The notes under the pieces were generated by a model. The model saw only the letters and a list, made by a program, of their open reading frames with translations, was not told the origin of the DNA and ran no database searches. A DNA stretch of 64,000 bases from Evansella vedderi (GTDB taxonomy: Bacteria > Bacillota > Bacilli > Bacillales > Salisediminibacteriaceae). Position 1 is the first letter of the stretch. Each line of letters begins with the position of its first letter. A program made the translations under genes and the position numbers. The DNA lies in assembly GCF_030813435.1 (NCBI RefSeq), contig NZ_JAUSUG010000001.1, positions 310,001-374,000 of the forward strand. Direction: 5' to 3'. Shown in pieces: positions 34,204 through 43,796 of this stretch.

Positions 34204-34273
34204 TTGTCTTACAAATTAAATTGTTTGAATTTTCGATATTTTAAATTGATAAAACATTTAATTTGTCATACAA
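34204..34273. promoter_or_regulatory. Paired operators for the GntR/FadR-type regulator
   Basis: TTGTCTTACAA (34204-34214) and TTGTCATACAA (34263-34273), starts 59 bp apart, each an inverted repeat TTGT-N3-ACAA. A possible promoter (TTGAAT, 17 bp, GATAAA) lies between them. Two sites flanking a promoter suit repression. Confidence 0.75.
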
Positions 34274-34329
34274 TTTAAATTATTAGAAAGTTAATCGTTT
34301 TAAAAGAAAGCTAGAAAGGGGGGAGTGCT

Positions 34330-35031
34330 ATGCAAAAGGCAACAAAGAAGCTTAATGTAAAATCTGTGAAAAGGGATACATTATCTGATAAGGTAATTGA
34401 TCAAATTATTCATTTACTTATTAGTGGTCAACTTAAGCCAGGAGATAAACTTCCGACAGAAATGGATTTGCTGAATATGTTTCAGGTAAGTAGACCAGTT
34501 TTACGTGAAGCTATTAGTTCACTAGAAACGATTGGAATAGTCCGGAGGAAAACCAGGGAAGGAACCTATTTTACAAATAAGATTTGGAGCAAGCCATTTG
34601 AAATTATGTTGTCTTTATCTGCAGGAAACATTCAATCCATTGCTGAAACACGAATGGCTCAAGAATTGGGGCTTGTCTCACTAGCAGCAGAGAAAATAAC
34701 GGATAACGATTTGATGAAATTACGGGAGAATATGGAGTTAATGGAGAAACAGGAGGGAGATTACAGAGAAATAGATAAGGAATTTCATCGGATTATTGCT
34801 TATAGTGCCAGTAATTCCATTACGGAAGGAATCATTGACCCATTACTCCATATGTTTGATGAGATGTTTTCGATTATTCCGAGTGAGGATAAAGATAAAA
34901 GTTTTACCGTAAAACAACATAAAGAAATTTACAATGCACTAGAAAAAAGAGATCCAATAGAATCCCACCTATGTATGTATCGACATCTGGATCATGCTAG
35001 AAAAAGACTACTAGCAAGAGTCCAATGTTAA
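34330..35031 (+). CDS. GntR-family regulator, FadR/FCD subfamily
   Basis: 233 residues. The N-terminal winged helix includes LPTEMDLLNMFQVSRPVLRE. The C-terminal all-helical FCD domain keeps the metal-binding pattern (Asp in EIDKEFHRII, His in VKQHKEIYNAL, His in YRHLDHARKR). It heads the kdgD-garD operon and probably represses it until a sugar diacid or derivative binds, similar in role to B. subtilis YcbG. The two TTGTCNTACAA sites upstream are likely targets. Confidence 0.92.
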   Translation: MQKATKKLNVKSVKRDTLSDKVIDQIIHLLISGQLKPGDKLPTEMDLLNMFQVSRPVLREAISSLETIGIVRRKTREGTYFTNKIWSKPFEIMLSLSAGNIQSIAETRMAQELGLVSLAAEKITDNDLMKLRENMELMEKQEGDYREIDKEFHRIIAYSASNSITEGIIDPLLHMFDEMFSIIPSEDKDKSFTVKQHKEIYNALEKRDPIESHLCMYRHLDHARKRLLARVQC

Positions 35032-35071
35032 GAAATAAAAACAACCATAACGTTTGAAAGGGTGAAGTGAA

Positions 35072-36001
35072 ATGTCAAGCGAAAGAAATGCTCCCACAGG
35101 TATATTAGGATTTCCCATTGTTCCCTTTAATGAAAGGGGAAACATTGATGAGAAAGGCTTAACAAAAAATATAGAATTTCTAGTAGAGAATGGTTTAGAG
35201 TCCATATTTATTGCCTGCGGTTCCGGTGAGTATCATGCCATTAGTACAAAGGAATATGAAGCGGTCGTTGAATTAGCAGTTTCTGTAGTAGATGGTAAGG
35301 TTCCAGTTTATACAGGAGTTGGTGGGAACTCAGTTGAAGCAATAGAGAAAGCTCAACTTTCAGAAAGGCTTGGTGCAGATGGCTATTTGATCTTACCTCC
35401 ATATCTGATTGAAGGAGAGCAAGAAGGTCTTTATGAATACTATAAAGCTATTATTCAAAGCTCGGATCTAAATGCCATCTTATACCAAAGAGGAAATGCT
35501 GTCTTGCAGTTGGATGCATTGAAGAAGCTCGTTGAATTTCCTCAAGTGGTAGGGGTGAAAGATGGGGTAGGAAATATGGATTTAAACATTGAACTTACTC
35601 AAACGATTGGAGAGCGCCTTGGCTGGTTAAATGGCATGCCCATGGCGGAAGTCACTATGCCGGCGTACATACCATTAGGTTTTGATTCCTATTCATCTGC
35701 CATATCTAACTATATTCCTCACATCTCCAGAAAGTTCTATGATGCATTGTTAAATAATGACAAGCAATTAATAAAGGATCTCTATGAAGATGTTATTCTA
35801 CCTATTAATCGTATTCGAAAGAAGAGAAAGGGGTACGCCGTTTCCTTAATTAAAGCTGGGATGAAAATTGTGGGACTACCAGTATCCACAGAGGTTAGAC
35901 CTCCAATAGTTCCAGTTGAACAGGAGCACTATAAGGAGCTGGAAGGAATTCTGAAGAAGGCATTTGAGAAATATCCCACCGACCACAAAATCTCACTTTA
36001 A
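35072..36001 (+). CDS. kdgD: 5-dehydro-4-deoxyglucarate dehydratase
   Basis: 309 residues of the DHDPS/NAL lyase superfamily. The Schiff-base Lys lies in VVGVKDGVGN (K163) and the conserved Tyr in AILYQRG (Y138). It converts 5-keto-4-deoxyglucarate to 2,5-dioxopentanoate (alpha-ketoglutarate semialdehyde), water and CO2. The family is that of B. subtilis YcbC. It is placed between its presumed repressor and GarD, which supplies its substrate. Confidence 0.92.
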   Translation: MSSERNAPTGILGFPIVPFNERGNIDEKGLTKNIEFLVENGLESIFIACGSGEYHAISTKEYEAVVELAVSVVDGKVPVYTGVGGNSVEAIEKAQLSERLGADGYLILPPYLIEGEQEGLYEYYKAIIQSSDLNAILYQRGNAVLQLDALKKLVEFPQVVGVKDGVGNMDLNIELTQTIGERLGWLNGMPMAEVTMPAYIPLGFDSYSSAISNYIPHISRKFYDALLNNDKQLIKDLYEDVILPINRIRKKRKGYAVSLIKAGMKIVGLPVSTEVRPPIVPVEQEHYKELEGILKKAFEKYPTDHKISL

Positions 36002-36075
36002 GGGCGGGGTCAAAAAGTGTTTTGCAATGGTGACATAGAAGTCTTCTAGATTTGTTTAGAGAGGAGGTTTTTTGT

Positions 36076-37614
36076 ATGACATTAGATAAAGTAAAAAAAG
36101 AAATTCCCCTTTATATTAAAGTAAATGAAGAAGATAATGTGGCAACAATCGTTAATTCCGGTGGACTAAAGGAAGGAACTTTATTTAATTGTGGATTGGA
36201 ATTACAGGAATTTATTCCTGAAGGTCATAAGGTTACGTTAACTGACTTGGAGCAGGGGGAAGCAATCATTCGTTATAGGGAAGTTATCGGTTATGCAGAG
36301 GTTCCTATAAAAAAAGGGAGCTGGGTAAGAGAAAACGATGTTAAATTACCGACGCCTCCACAATTAGATGAACTGCCCATTGCTACAAAGGTAAAGGAAG
36401 AGCTTCCACCTCTTGAAGGCTATACGTTTGAAGGCTATCGAAATGCAGATGGAAGTGCAGGCATTAAAAATATTTTAGGTATTACAACAAGCGTACAGTG
36501 TGTAGCCGGCGTTCTTGACTATACGGTGAGTAAAATCAAAAAGGAGCTTTTACCTAAATTTCCTAATGTCCATGATGTTGTTCCTTTGAATCATACTTAT
36601 GGATGTGGCGTAGCGATACACGCGCCCGAATCAAAAATTCCTATTCGAACCCTGCAAAATATAGCTACACATCCCAATTTTGGCGGTCAAGTAATGGTTG
36701 TTGGATTAGGTTGTGAGAAACTGTTACCTGAACGTTTACTATCAGGGGATGATCCAGAAGCAAATATTCTTTCTCTGCAGGATCAACAGGGCTTCATGAA
36801 AATGGTGGATTCCATCATGAATATGGCGGAAGAACGTCTAAGAAAATTAAACGAGCGTAAAAGAGTTACTTGTCCTGTTTCAGATTTGGTAGTTGGTTTA
36901 CAATGTGGGGGCAGCGATGCATTTTCTGGTGTCACGGCCAATCCTGCTGTCGGATATGCTGCTGATTTATTGGTACGGGCAGGAGCAACCGTCTTATTTT
37001 CAGAAGTAACGGAGGTTCGTGATGCTGTTCATTTGTTAACGCCACGGGCGATTAATGAAGATGTTGGGCGTGCATTGATCAATGAAATGAAATGGTATGA
37101 TGATTATTTACAAAAGGGAGAGGCAGACCGGAGTGCAAACCCAACACCAGGAAATAAAAAAGGCGGACTAGTTAATGTAGTGGAAAAATCGCTTGGTTCC
37201 ATTGTTAAATCAGGAAGCAGTCCGATTTCCGCTGTTTTGTCACCAGGAGAAAAGGTTAAGGAAAAAGGCCTAATATTTGCTGCCACTCCAGCAAGTGATT
37301 TTGTTTGCGGAACTTTACAATTAGCTGCAGGAATGCATCTACAAGTTTTTACTACAGGACGTGGAACACCATATAGTTTACAAGCGGCACCCGTAGTAAA
37401 GGTTTCCACCCGAAATTCCCTTAAGCATCAATGGAGTGATTTAATTGATATTAATGCAGGCCAAATAGCCACTGGTGAGGCTACTATAGAAGAAGTGGGA
37501 TGGGAATTATTCCATTTCATTTTAGATGTTGCTAGTGGACGGAAGCAAACGTGGGCTGAGCACTGGGGGATTCATAATGATTTAACCCTGTTCAACCCTG
37601 CCCCAATAACGTAG
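36076..37614 (+). CDS. garD: Galactarate dehydratase (UxaA/GarD family)
   Basis: 512 residues. The N-terminal SAF-like domain (about 1-90) and the large C-terminal dehydratase domain ([14 protein letters not shown], the Cys motif [28 protein letters not shown]) match B. subtilis GarD (YcbH) in order and length. It dehydrates galactarate to 5-keto-4-deoxyglucarate, the KdgD substrate. ATG 36076 has GAGGAGG behind it; the longer reading from 36052 does not. No diacid transporter or semialdehyde dehydrogenase lies in this unit. Confidence 0.92.
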   Translation: MTLDKVKKEIPLYIKVNEEDNVATIVNSGGLKEGTLFNCGLELQEFIPEGHKVTLTDLEQGEAIIRYREVIGYAEVPIKKGSWVRENDVKLPTPPQLDELPIATKVKEELPPLEGYTFEGYRNADGSAGIKNILGITTSVQCVAGVLDYTVSKIKKELLPKFPNVHDVVPLNHTYGCGVAIHAPESKIPIRTLQNIATHPNFGGQVMVVGLGCEKLLPERLLSGDDPEANILSLQDQQGFMKMVDSIMNMAEERLRKLNERKRVTCPVSDLVVGLQCGGSDAFSGVTANPAVGYAADLLVRAGATVLFSEVTEVRDAVHLLTPRAINEDVGRALINEMKWYDDYLQKGEADRSANPTPGNKKGGLVNVVEKSLGSIVKSGSSPISAVLSPGEKVKEKGLIFAATPASDFVCGTLQLAAGMHLQVFTTGRGTPYSLQAAPVVKVSTRNSLKHQWSDLIDINAGQIATGEATIEEVGWELFHFILDVASGRKQTWAEHWGIHNDLTLFNPAPIT

Positions 37615-37723
37615 GTACACTATCGCCTTTTCTTTGAGTAAAAAGGGGGAGGGGAAGTTTCACGAGTTTTGACACGCTTAATGCCCAAATCAACAGACAA
37701 ATTTTATAGAGATGAAAAGAAAA

Positions 37724-37770
37724 GGGTAGACGGTCAAGAATTTCACTTGACTGTCTACCCTTTAGTTTTT
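37724..37770 (+). terminator. Rho-independent terminator of the galactarate operon
   Basis: GGGTAGACGGTCAAG pairs with CTTGACTGTCTACCC over 15 bp with one G-U, followed by TTTAGTTTTT. Confidence 0.92.
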
Positions 37771-38006
37771 GAGCTGCTTGGGGAAATTTAAAATTGTTTT
37801 CTATTGAATGAATTTCATAAATTTATGCCCTTATATACCAAGGGTTTTTAAGCATGAAAAAGGAGCACCTCCCTAAAGTGTCGCGTTACGGCTTGGATCA
37901 CGACAAATTGCTCGGAGAAAAGAGATTCTTGTCTTCAGAAGCAAGATGTGAGGACAAGATTCGTAGGAAAAAGAAAATCCACAGAAGCCCGGAAGCGTTG
38001 GTGAAC

Positions 38007-38032
38007 GTACCTGTCACACCCGAGATTCTTCT
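38007..38032 (+). repeat. Dispersed GCCTGTCACC repeat, copy 8
   Basis: GTACCTGTCACACCCGAGATT, one base short of the consensus ACCACCC. Confidence 0.7.
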
Positions 38033-38312
38033 ATTATGTAGAAGTTGCAGAACCTCTACCATAGTTCCATAGGATATAAGGAAGATCCATGTAAAAAATA
38101 ATTTCCAAAATTACAATTTTCTTCATTATTTATCACCTTTGTTTTCACAATAATAATCCTTTGATAGCGACTGAGACCAAGTGAATAGAGCCGAATTCAA
38201 AGGGGAATATAAAGAAGGATTTACTTTCATTTTCAATGGACTATGAGTAAAATCTTACTCTATATTTTTTCAAAAGCGAGCAAGGTATCATAAAAAGAAA
38301 AGAGGAAAGTTG

Positions 38313-39488
38313 ATGAAAAGGTATATTTCATTTTTTATAGCATTTTTTATCATTACTTTATCAGCTTGTGGAACAGAGGAGACGTTGGACAAAGGGGAAG
38401 TGTTAAATCGGGCTGTTGGGGCTGCCGAAACAGTAGAAAGTTATTCAGTCGATATGAACATGAATATAGAAATGATGGGGATGGAAAATCAGCTTGTAGT
38501 TACTGGAGATATAACACATAACCCGGACACTATGTATTTATTGATGAATATGGGAATGCCAGGAATGTCAATGGATTTTGAAGTTTACGCTCACGAAGAA
38601 GAAGCATATATGAGTATGTTCGGAGAATGGTTTGTAATGGACACAGAAGAGTTAGGAATGGAAGATTTTGACCAGCTTACGGAAGAACATATGGAGAAGT
38701 TCTTAAGATTTATTGATGACTTTGAAATGACGGAAGAGGGGGATAATTATGTCTTAGTCTTATCTGGTGAAGGTGATGAGTATAGCCCATTAATTGAAGA
38801 TTTTGTTCAATCAGCTATGGGGGATTTTCAGCCAGATCAGGATTTGGAAGAAATGATGGATCTCATCCATGTAAATCATTTAGATTTAGAATTGCATATT
38901 GATAAAGAAACATTCTTCCAAACGGCACAAATAGTTAATGCAGATATTGAAATTGTTGAACAAGGAACAAACATACCAATGCTACTTGAAGGCCGGTTTG
39001 ACATTTCAAATATAAATGAAATCGATCCTATTGAGATTCCTGGAGAAGTAAGGGAAAATGCAGTGGATGAATTTATGGATTTTGATCCAGGCTTTCCTAA
39101 TGAGGAAATGAGCTTAGATGAAATTCAAGAACGAACAAGTTATCAAATACCAACAGTTACCGATCTTCCGGAAGGGTATACGTTAACGGAAAGCATGTAT
39201 GAGGAAGCAATGGACATGGTTATGTTGAATTACGAAAAAGATATGGAAAACGGGTTTATGTTAACCATTACCCCGACTGAAAACGAGTACAACGATCTTT
39301 TTTTAGAAGAAATGCAAGACGAAGAAACGGTGGTTATTCAAGGAAATGACGGGGTTATTATAGATATGGATTTCTTTATTGTCTTAATGTGGGAACAAAA
39401 TGATTTATTTATTGAATTAACCGGCGGCGGTCCGGATTTAACGAGGGATAAGCTTATCCAAATAGCTGAAAATATCAAGTTTGATTAA
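38313..39488 (+). CDS. Acidic Met-rich lipoprotein (DUF6612-like N-terminus, DUF4367-like C-terminus)
   Basis: 391 residues. The signal peptide ends in the lipobox LSAC. The next ~230 residues resemble LppX/LolA-like DUF6612 proteins (DKGEVLNRAVGAAETVESYS). The C-terminal part (TSYQIPTVTDLPEGYTLTES to IQIAENIKF) resembles DUF4367. Composition is striking: many Met (MNMNIEMMGM, MNMGMPGMSM) and a large excess of Asp/Glu. It would sit on the outer membrane face. The function is unknown; lipid or small-ligand binding is a guess from the fold type. ATG 38313 has GAGGAAAG upstream. Confidence 0.8.
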   Translation: MKRYISFFIAFFIITLSACGTEETLDKGEVLNRAVGAAETVESYSVDMNMNIEMMGMENQLVVTGDITHNPDTMYLLMNMGMPGMSMDFEVYAHEEEAYMSMFGEWFVMDTEELGMEDFDQLTEEHMEKFLRFIDDFEMTEEGDNYVLVLSGEGDEYSPLIEDFVQSAMGDFQPDQDLEEMMDLIHVNHLDLELHIDKETFFQTAQIVNADIEIVEQGTNIPMLLEGRFDISNINEIDPIEIPGEVRENAVDEFMDFDPGFPNEEMSLDEIQERTSYQIPTVTDLPEGYTLTESMYEEAMDMVMLNYEKDMENGFMLTITPTENEYNDLFLEEMQDEETVVIQGNDGVIIDMDFFIVLMWEQNDLFIELTGGGPDLTRDKLIQIAENIKFD

Positions 39489-39554
39489 CAAAGCCACAAG
39501 CCGGGGCCCCCGTTTGTACGAGATAAAGATTTGAAATAATATCAATTAACTTTA

Positions 39555-39586
39555 AAAGGTATAGGATGAGATCCTATGCCTTTTTT
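39555..39586 (+). terminator. Rho-independent terminator after the lipoprotein gene
   Basis: AAAGGTATAGGAT pairs with ATCCTATGCCTTT around the triloop GAG, followed by TTT. Confidence 0.9.
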
Positions 39587-39689
39587 GAAGGGGGATAAGT
39601 GACTTATTATTTGACAGAGTGAGGCTAATATTAGTTAAATAAGTAGATAATACAAACGACCCAAATGATGTATGTGACGGAGTGTTTTT

Positions 39690-41609
39690 ATGGATGATAG
39701 GCAGAAAAAGATTTTGCAGTTGTTTTTAATGGATCCTGATCGTAATTTATTGGTTCAAGAAATTGCTGATAGGATTGCGGTTTCTGAGAAGACGGTGCGA
39801 AATGATTTTAAGGAGATAGATCGGTGGTTAAGGGAGAATTCTACTGCGACTTTGGTACGTAAACGTAGTAAGGGTGTGTCCCTGGAGTTGACGGAGGACG
39901 AGCGGAAGCGGCTAATTAAGGCATTAAATATTGTAGATATGATCGAGGAGTCCTTTGAGGAAGACAGGTTGTTAGAGATTTTGAAATTTATTTTAAATAA
40001 AAATAAGACATTTACGATTCAAGAGCTGGCAGATCGCTACTATGTAAGTAAACAGGTGATTAAAAAGGATCTCTCGACGATTGAAGATTTCCTTCGTCTT
40101 TCTGATTTGAAGCTTACGACAAAGCAGAAAATCGGGATCATTGTGGAAGGGGAGGAGTTAAATCGTCGAAATGCCCTACTTCGATTTTTAGAGCTGTATG
40201 CACGGAAGAAGTCGGATAAGCAAACGATGATGAGCAGCTTGTTTGAGCCAAATGAATATGCTTTTGTGGAAAGGGAAGTAAGAAAGATCAATGAATTACT
40301 ACCCATTCCGTTGGCTGATGAAGCTTTGACGAATGTTGTTGTTCATGTTCTCATTGCTGTTCAGCGAATGAAGTTAAAGAATCCGATTGAACTCTTTGAT
40401 ATGGAATTAGCTGAAATTAAAGGAAAAGAAGAATATCGTTTAGCGGAGGAATTGGCCAAAAAACTAGAGTCGTTTTTTAAATTGAAAATTCCTGAGAAGG
40501 AAGTTGTCTATATTTCTCTTAGAATATTAGGGGGAAAGCGGCAATCTCCTTATATTTCATCAACGGTTCCCATTCAAATGGAGGACAAGGTACAGGAGTT
40601 TATTACGAACTTAATCGATCGAGTAGGTGAGTTGTCTAATGTTTCCTTTGAAACGGACAAACAGCTAGTTAACGGATTGTCCATTCACTTGCACTCTACC
40701 TTTAACCGATTGCGATACGAACTTCCCATTGCCAACCCCATGGTGAGTGATATAAAAAAAATGTACCCGTATATGTTCGGTGTGATTTACTCTGTCATTA
40801 TAGAGATGGATGACCCGATTTTTTCCGAAATGCCAGAAGATGAAATGGCCTACTTAACCCTTCACTTTCAATCGGCGTTGGAGCGTTTAAATAAATTAAA
40901 GGGTCAAAATAAACGGGCATTGATTGTCTGTTCCATGGGTATTGGTATGTCTCAATTGCTGCAGACGAAGTTAGAAAGGCGCTTTGACTCCCTTGAAATT
41001 AAGGGTTGCGTTTCGTTTTCGCAGTTAAAGAAGATGGAGGCGTTCGAAGGGATTGATTTTATTATTACGACGATTCCTGTGGATACGGAAATTCCGTCAA
41101 TTGAGATTTCCCCCCTTATGTTTGATTATGAGCAACAGAAGATTGAGTATTTTATTAAAAAGCTAGACGGGGACAGCGGTCTTCTAAGTTTAAGAAAACT
41201 CGTAAAGGAAGAGTTTATCTATCTTCATGTCGAAGGGGAACACCGTTATGAAGTTATCGAGAAGGTTGCAACGGCATTATATGAGAGCGGAGTTGTGAAA
41301 CAGGAGTATATTAAGAGTTGTCTTGACCGAGAGCGGACGTCATCAACGGCTATTGGCGGCGGTCTTGCCATCCCCCATGGCAATCCAAAGGAAATCATTA
41401 CACCAGTTGTTGCCGTTGCGACACTAGAGAAGCCGATTGACTGGGGGAATGAAACAGTATCGATGATCTTCCTATTGGGGAATAAATTTGCCGAAAGTAA
41501 AACAACGAAGAAGCTGTTTCAGGATTTATCCAATTTAAGTGAGAATCCTCTCTTAGTGGAAAAGCTCACGAAACAAACGGATAAACGTTCGTTCCTTTCA
41601 TTATTATAG
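39690..41609 (+). CDS. PRD-containing transcriptional activator of the mannose-type PTS (ManR/LicR-like)
   Basis: 639 residues: two N-terminal helix-turn-helix segments (about 1-60 and 90-150), PRD1 (190-290), PRD2 (300-400; H333 and H392), EIIB-like domain (C414 in LIVCSMGIGMSQ) and EIIA-like domain (H563 in LAIPHGNP). PRD1 keeps H219, but its second position is Arg (R278 in YISLRI) where MtlR in this window has His, so PRD1 control is probably altered. It would activate the PTS operon at 41804 when dephosphorylated by active transport. A strong terminator separates the two. Confidence 0.92.
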   Translation: MDDRQKKILQLFLMDPDRNLLVQEIADRIAVSEKTVRNDFKEIDRWLRENSTATLVRKRSKGVSLELTEDERKRLIKALNIVDMIEESFEEDRLLEILKFILNKNKTFTIQELADRYYVSKQVIKKDLSTIEDFLRLSDLKLTTKQKIGIIVEGEELNRRNALLRFLELYARKKSDKQTMMSSLFEPNEYAFVEREVRKINELLPIPLADEALTNVVVHVLIAVQRMKLKNPIELFDMELAEIKGKEEYRLAEELAKKLESFFKLKIPEKEVVYISLRILGGKRQSPYISSTVPIQMEDKVQEFITNLIDRVGELSNVSFETDKQLVNGLSIHLHSTFNRLRYELPIANPMVSDIKKMYPYMFGVIYSVIIEMDDPIFSEMPEDEMAYLTLHFQSALERLNKLKGQNKRALIVCSMGIGMSQLLQTKLERRFDSLEIKGCVSFSQLKKMEAFEGIDFIITTIPVDTEIPSIEISPLMFDYEQQKIEYFIKKLDGDSGLLSLRKLVKEEFIYLHVEGEHRYEVIEKVATALYESGVVKQEYIKSCLDRERTSSTAIGGGLAIPHGNPKEIITPVVAVATLEKPIDWGNETVSMIFLLGNKFAESKTTKKLFQDLSNLSENPLLVEKLTKQTDKRSFLSLL

Positions 41610-41638
41610 GGATTGGCAGCATAGAGTCTGTTAGTAAA

Positions 41639-41701
41639 GGCTACGGAAAAAGGGTGAAAAACAACCTTTATTCCGTAGCCTCCTTGTTAGTTCCTTTTTT
41701 T
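41639..41701 (+). terminator. Rho-independent terminator after the PRD regulator
   Basis: GGCTACGGAA (41639-41648) pairs with TTCCGTAGCC (41671-41680), with AAAGG/CCTTT extending the stem; a run of T follows near 41694. Confidence 0.88.
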
Positions 41702-41713
41702 GTATATTATTTT

Positions 41714-41771
41714 TTTACCGGAAGTAACGGTAAAATGTACTTCTTTATTGGGACCGTTTTCACGGTAAGAT
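41714..41771 (+). promoter_or_regulatory. Activator sites and promoter of the mannose-type PTS operon
   Basis: Two inverted repeats with ACCG...CGGT arms: TTTACCG-N7-CGGTAAA (41714-41734) and ACCG-N6-CGGT (41753-41766), centres 35 bp apart. TAAGAT (41766-41771) could be the -10 box with no good -35, as expected for a PRD-activator-dependent promoter. Confidence 0.65.
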
Positions 41772-41803
41772 AGGACCATAAAGAAAACAGGGAGGACAAC
41801 ATC

Positions 41804-43207
41804 ATGAAGAAAATACTAGCGATTACATCATGTCCTAATGGTATCGCTCACACGTATATGGCAGCCGAGAATTTGCAAAAAGCTGCAAAAAAGCTCGATG
41901 TCGAGATGAAAGTAGAGACACAAGGCTCCATTGGAGTGGAAAATGAGTTCACAGCTCAAGAAATAGAAGAAGCCGACGGAATTATCATCGCTGCCGATAA
42001 AGGGGTAGATAAATCTCGTTTTGCCAATAAAGTTTTGCTAGAAACGGGAGTGCAAGATGGTATTCGTAAACCGGAAGAACTGATTCAACAGATTCTAGAC
42101 GGCAAGGTAAGTGTGTTCAAAGGGGAAATGAAATCCGTTGACGAACACAAAAAAGAAATGAAATCAAAGCAAAATCCGATTTACAAGCATTTAATGAATG
42201 GTGTTTCTTACATGATTCCATTCGTTGTTGTCGGTGGTTTGTTAATTGCCTTAGCGTTAGCTATTGGTGGTACGCCAACGGAATCGGGTCTTCAAATTGA
42301 AGAAGGTTCCATTTGGGAAACAATCTTAGACGTAGGTGCCGCTGCCTTTGGATTTATGGTACCAATTTTAGCTGGGTTCATTGCCATGAGTATTGCTGAC
42401 CGTCCTGGTCTTGCTCCTGGTATGATCGGTGGTTTCATCGCAGCAAACGGTTCCTTTTACGGAAGTCCAGAAGCAGGTGCAGGTTTCTTAGGGGGAATTG
42501 CAGCAGGTTTCATCGCAGGTTACATTGCGAAGTGGATTAAGTCATGGAATGTTCCAAAAATGATTCAACCAATTATGCCAATCTTAGTTATTCCTTTACT
42601 TGCATCCATTGGAGTAGCTGTCATCTTCATCTTCGTTATTGGTGCTCCAATTGCAGGAATCTTTAACGGACTAACAACATGGTTAGCAGGAATGCAAGGA
42701 ACAAGTGCGATAGTACTTGCGATTATCTTAGGGGCCATGATTGCCTTTGATATGGGTGGTCCAGTTAACAAAGTAGCCTTTATGTTTGGTGCAGCAATGG
42801 TGGCAGAAGGAAATATCGGAATTATGGGTCCAATCGCCGTAGCCATTTGCATCCCGCCACTAGGTATGGGACTAGCTACACTTTTAAATAAGCGAAAATA
42901 CGAGAAGCCAGAACAAGAAGGCGGTAAAGCTGCCCTTGCCATGGGGATGGTTGGAATCACAGAAGGTGCGATCCCATTCGCAGCCAAAGACCCATTACGT
43001 GTTATTCCATCCTTAATGGTAGGTTCCATTGTCGGTGCCGTGATTGCGATGCTTGCAGGTGTTGGTAACAACGTTCCACACGGTGGCCCAGTAGTAGCAG
43101 CGTTCGGTGCAATCAATGGTGTCGTGATGTTCTTCGTTGCCATTATCATCGGTACACTTGTCACAGCCTTTATGGTGAATGCATTGAAGAAAAACGTAGC
43201 ACAATAG
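41804..43207 (+). CDS. PTS fructose/mannose-type EIIBC component
   Basis: 467 residues. The N-terminal EIIB domain carries the phosphocysteine in ITSCPNGIAHT (C10). The EIIC domain from about 130 has the fructose-family signatures GGLLIALALAIGG, DRPGLAPGMIGG and MGMVGITEGAIPFAAKDP. EIIA is encoded separately by the next gene. Because the operon also contains mannose-6-phosphate isomerase and follows a ManR-like regulator, mannose is the best guess for the sugar; B. subtilis ManP is a fused version of this layout. GGAGG precedes the ATG. Confidence 0.93.
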   Translation: MKKILAITSCPNGIAHTYMAAENLQKAAKKLDVEMKVETQGSIGVENEFTAQEIEEADGIIIAADKGVDKSRFANKVLLETGVQDGIRKPEELIQQILDGKVSVFKGEMKSVDEHKKEMKSKQNPIYKHLMNGVSYMIPFVVVGGLLIALALAIGGTPTESGLQIEEGSIWETILDVGAAAFGFMVPILAGFIAMSIADRPGLAPGMIGGFIAANGSFYGSPEAGAGFLGGIAAGFIAGYIAKWIKSWNVPKMIQPIMPILVIPLLASIGVAVIFIFVIGAPIAGIFNGLTTWLAGMQGTSAIVLAIILGAMIAFDMGGPVNKVAFMFGAAMVAEGNIGIMGPIAVAICIPPLGMGLATLLNKRKYEKPEQEGGKAALAMGMVGITEGAIPFAAKDPLRVIPSLMVGSIVGAVIAMLAGVGNNVPHGGPVVAAFGAINGVVMFFVAIIIGTLVTAFMVNALKKNVAQ

Positions 43208-43231
43208 GTTTGGAAGGAAGTGTATGGAACA

Positions 43232-43687
43232 ATGAAATTAACAGACTTAACAAGTATCGGACTCATTGATACCGAGTTAAACGGTTCAACTCGTGATGAG
43301 ATTATTGACGAACTGATCGAAAAATTAGATGCTGAAGGTGCCTTAAAGTCTAAGCGTAAATTCAAAAAAGCGATTTTAAAGCGTGAAAAAGAGGGATCAA
43401 CAGGAATCGGCTTCTCTATCGCCATTCCTCACGGGAAGTCAAAAGCAGTGGAGTCACCAAAGGTCGCTTTTGGAATTAAGCGGGAAGGTGTGGATTGGAA
43501 CAGCATGGATGGGGATCCAGCAAAGCTTGTTTTTATGATTGCTGTCCCTGAAGAAAGTGCCGGAAACGAACACCTAAAAATTCTGCAAATGCTATCTCGT
43601 AAGCTAATGGATGAAACATTTAGAGAGCAACTCGTGAATGTAGGATCCGCGGAAGAAGCATTAGGTTTATTAGGGGAGATTGAGTAA
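43232..43687 (+). CDS. PTS fructose/mannose-type EIIA component
   Basis: 151 residues from ATG 43232. The phosphohistidine lies in SIAIPHGKSKAVESP. It passes phosphate from HPr to the EIIB of the preceding gene. A GTG at 43220 in the same frame sits directly on the GGAAGGAAG ribosome site and is unlikely; ATG 43232 is slightly far from it (12 bases), so the start is not fully certain. Confidence 0.92.
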   Translation: MKLTDLTSIGLIDTELNGSTRDEIIDELIEKLDAEGALKSKRKFKKAILKREKEGSTGIGFSIAIPHGKSKAVESPKVAFGIKREGVDWNSMDGDPAKLVFMIAVPEESAGNEHLKILQMLSRKLMDETFREQLVNVGSAEEALGLLGEIE

Positions 43688-43698
43688 GTAAGGGAGGG

Positions 43699-43731
43699 GA
43701 AGAGCTAGTGTTTTGGCTCTTCTTCTTTTAT
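43699..43731 (+). terminator. Weak terminator/attenuator between EIIA and manA
   Basis: GAAGAGC pairs with GCTCTTC, followed by TTCTTTTA. The stem is only 7 bp, so partial read-through into manA is expected. Confidence 0.6.
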
Positions 43732-43796
43732 TACTAGTCATCTGTTTTGGCAGGAGCTAGAATGGGGTTATTAATTAAGTTATTGGAGTGAAATGG

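Larger units (their letters stand above)
37615..38312. other. Intergenic region after the galactarate operon
   Basis: It holds a strong terminator (37724-37770) and a dispersed-repeat copy (38007). A 72-codon frame at 37854-38072 has no ribosome site or family similarity and runs through the repeat, so it is probably not a gene. AT-rich sequence beyond 38100 presumably includes the promoter of the lipoprotein gene. Confidence 0.5.

Noticed and set aside
37854-38072. 72-codon frame in the gap after the galactarate operon
   Set aside because: No ribosome site, no family pattern, and it reads through a dispersed repeat copy.
42565-43425. 286-codon minus-strand frame
   Set aside because: Antisense to the PTS EIIBC and EIIA genes, with low-complexity composition and no similarity; the plus-strand genes are certain.
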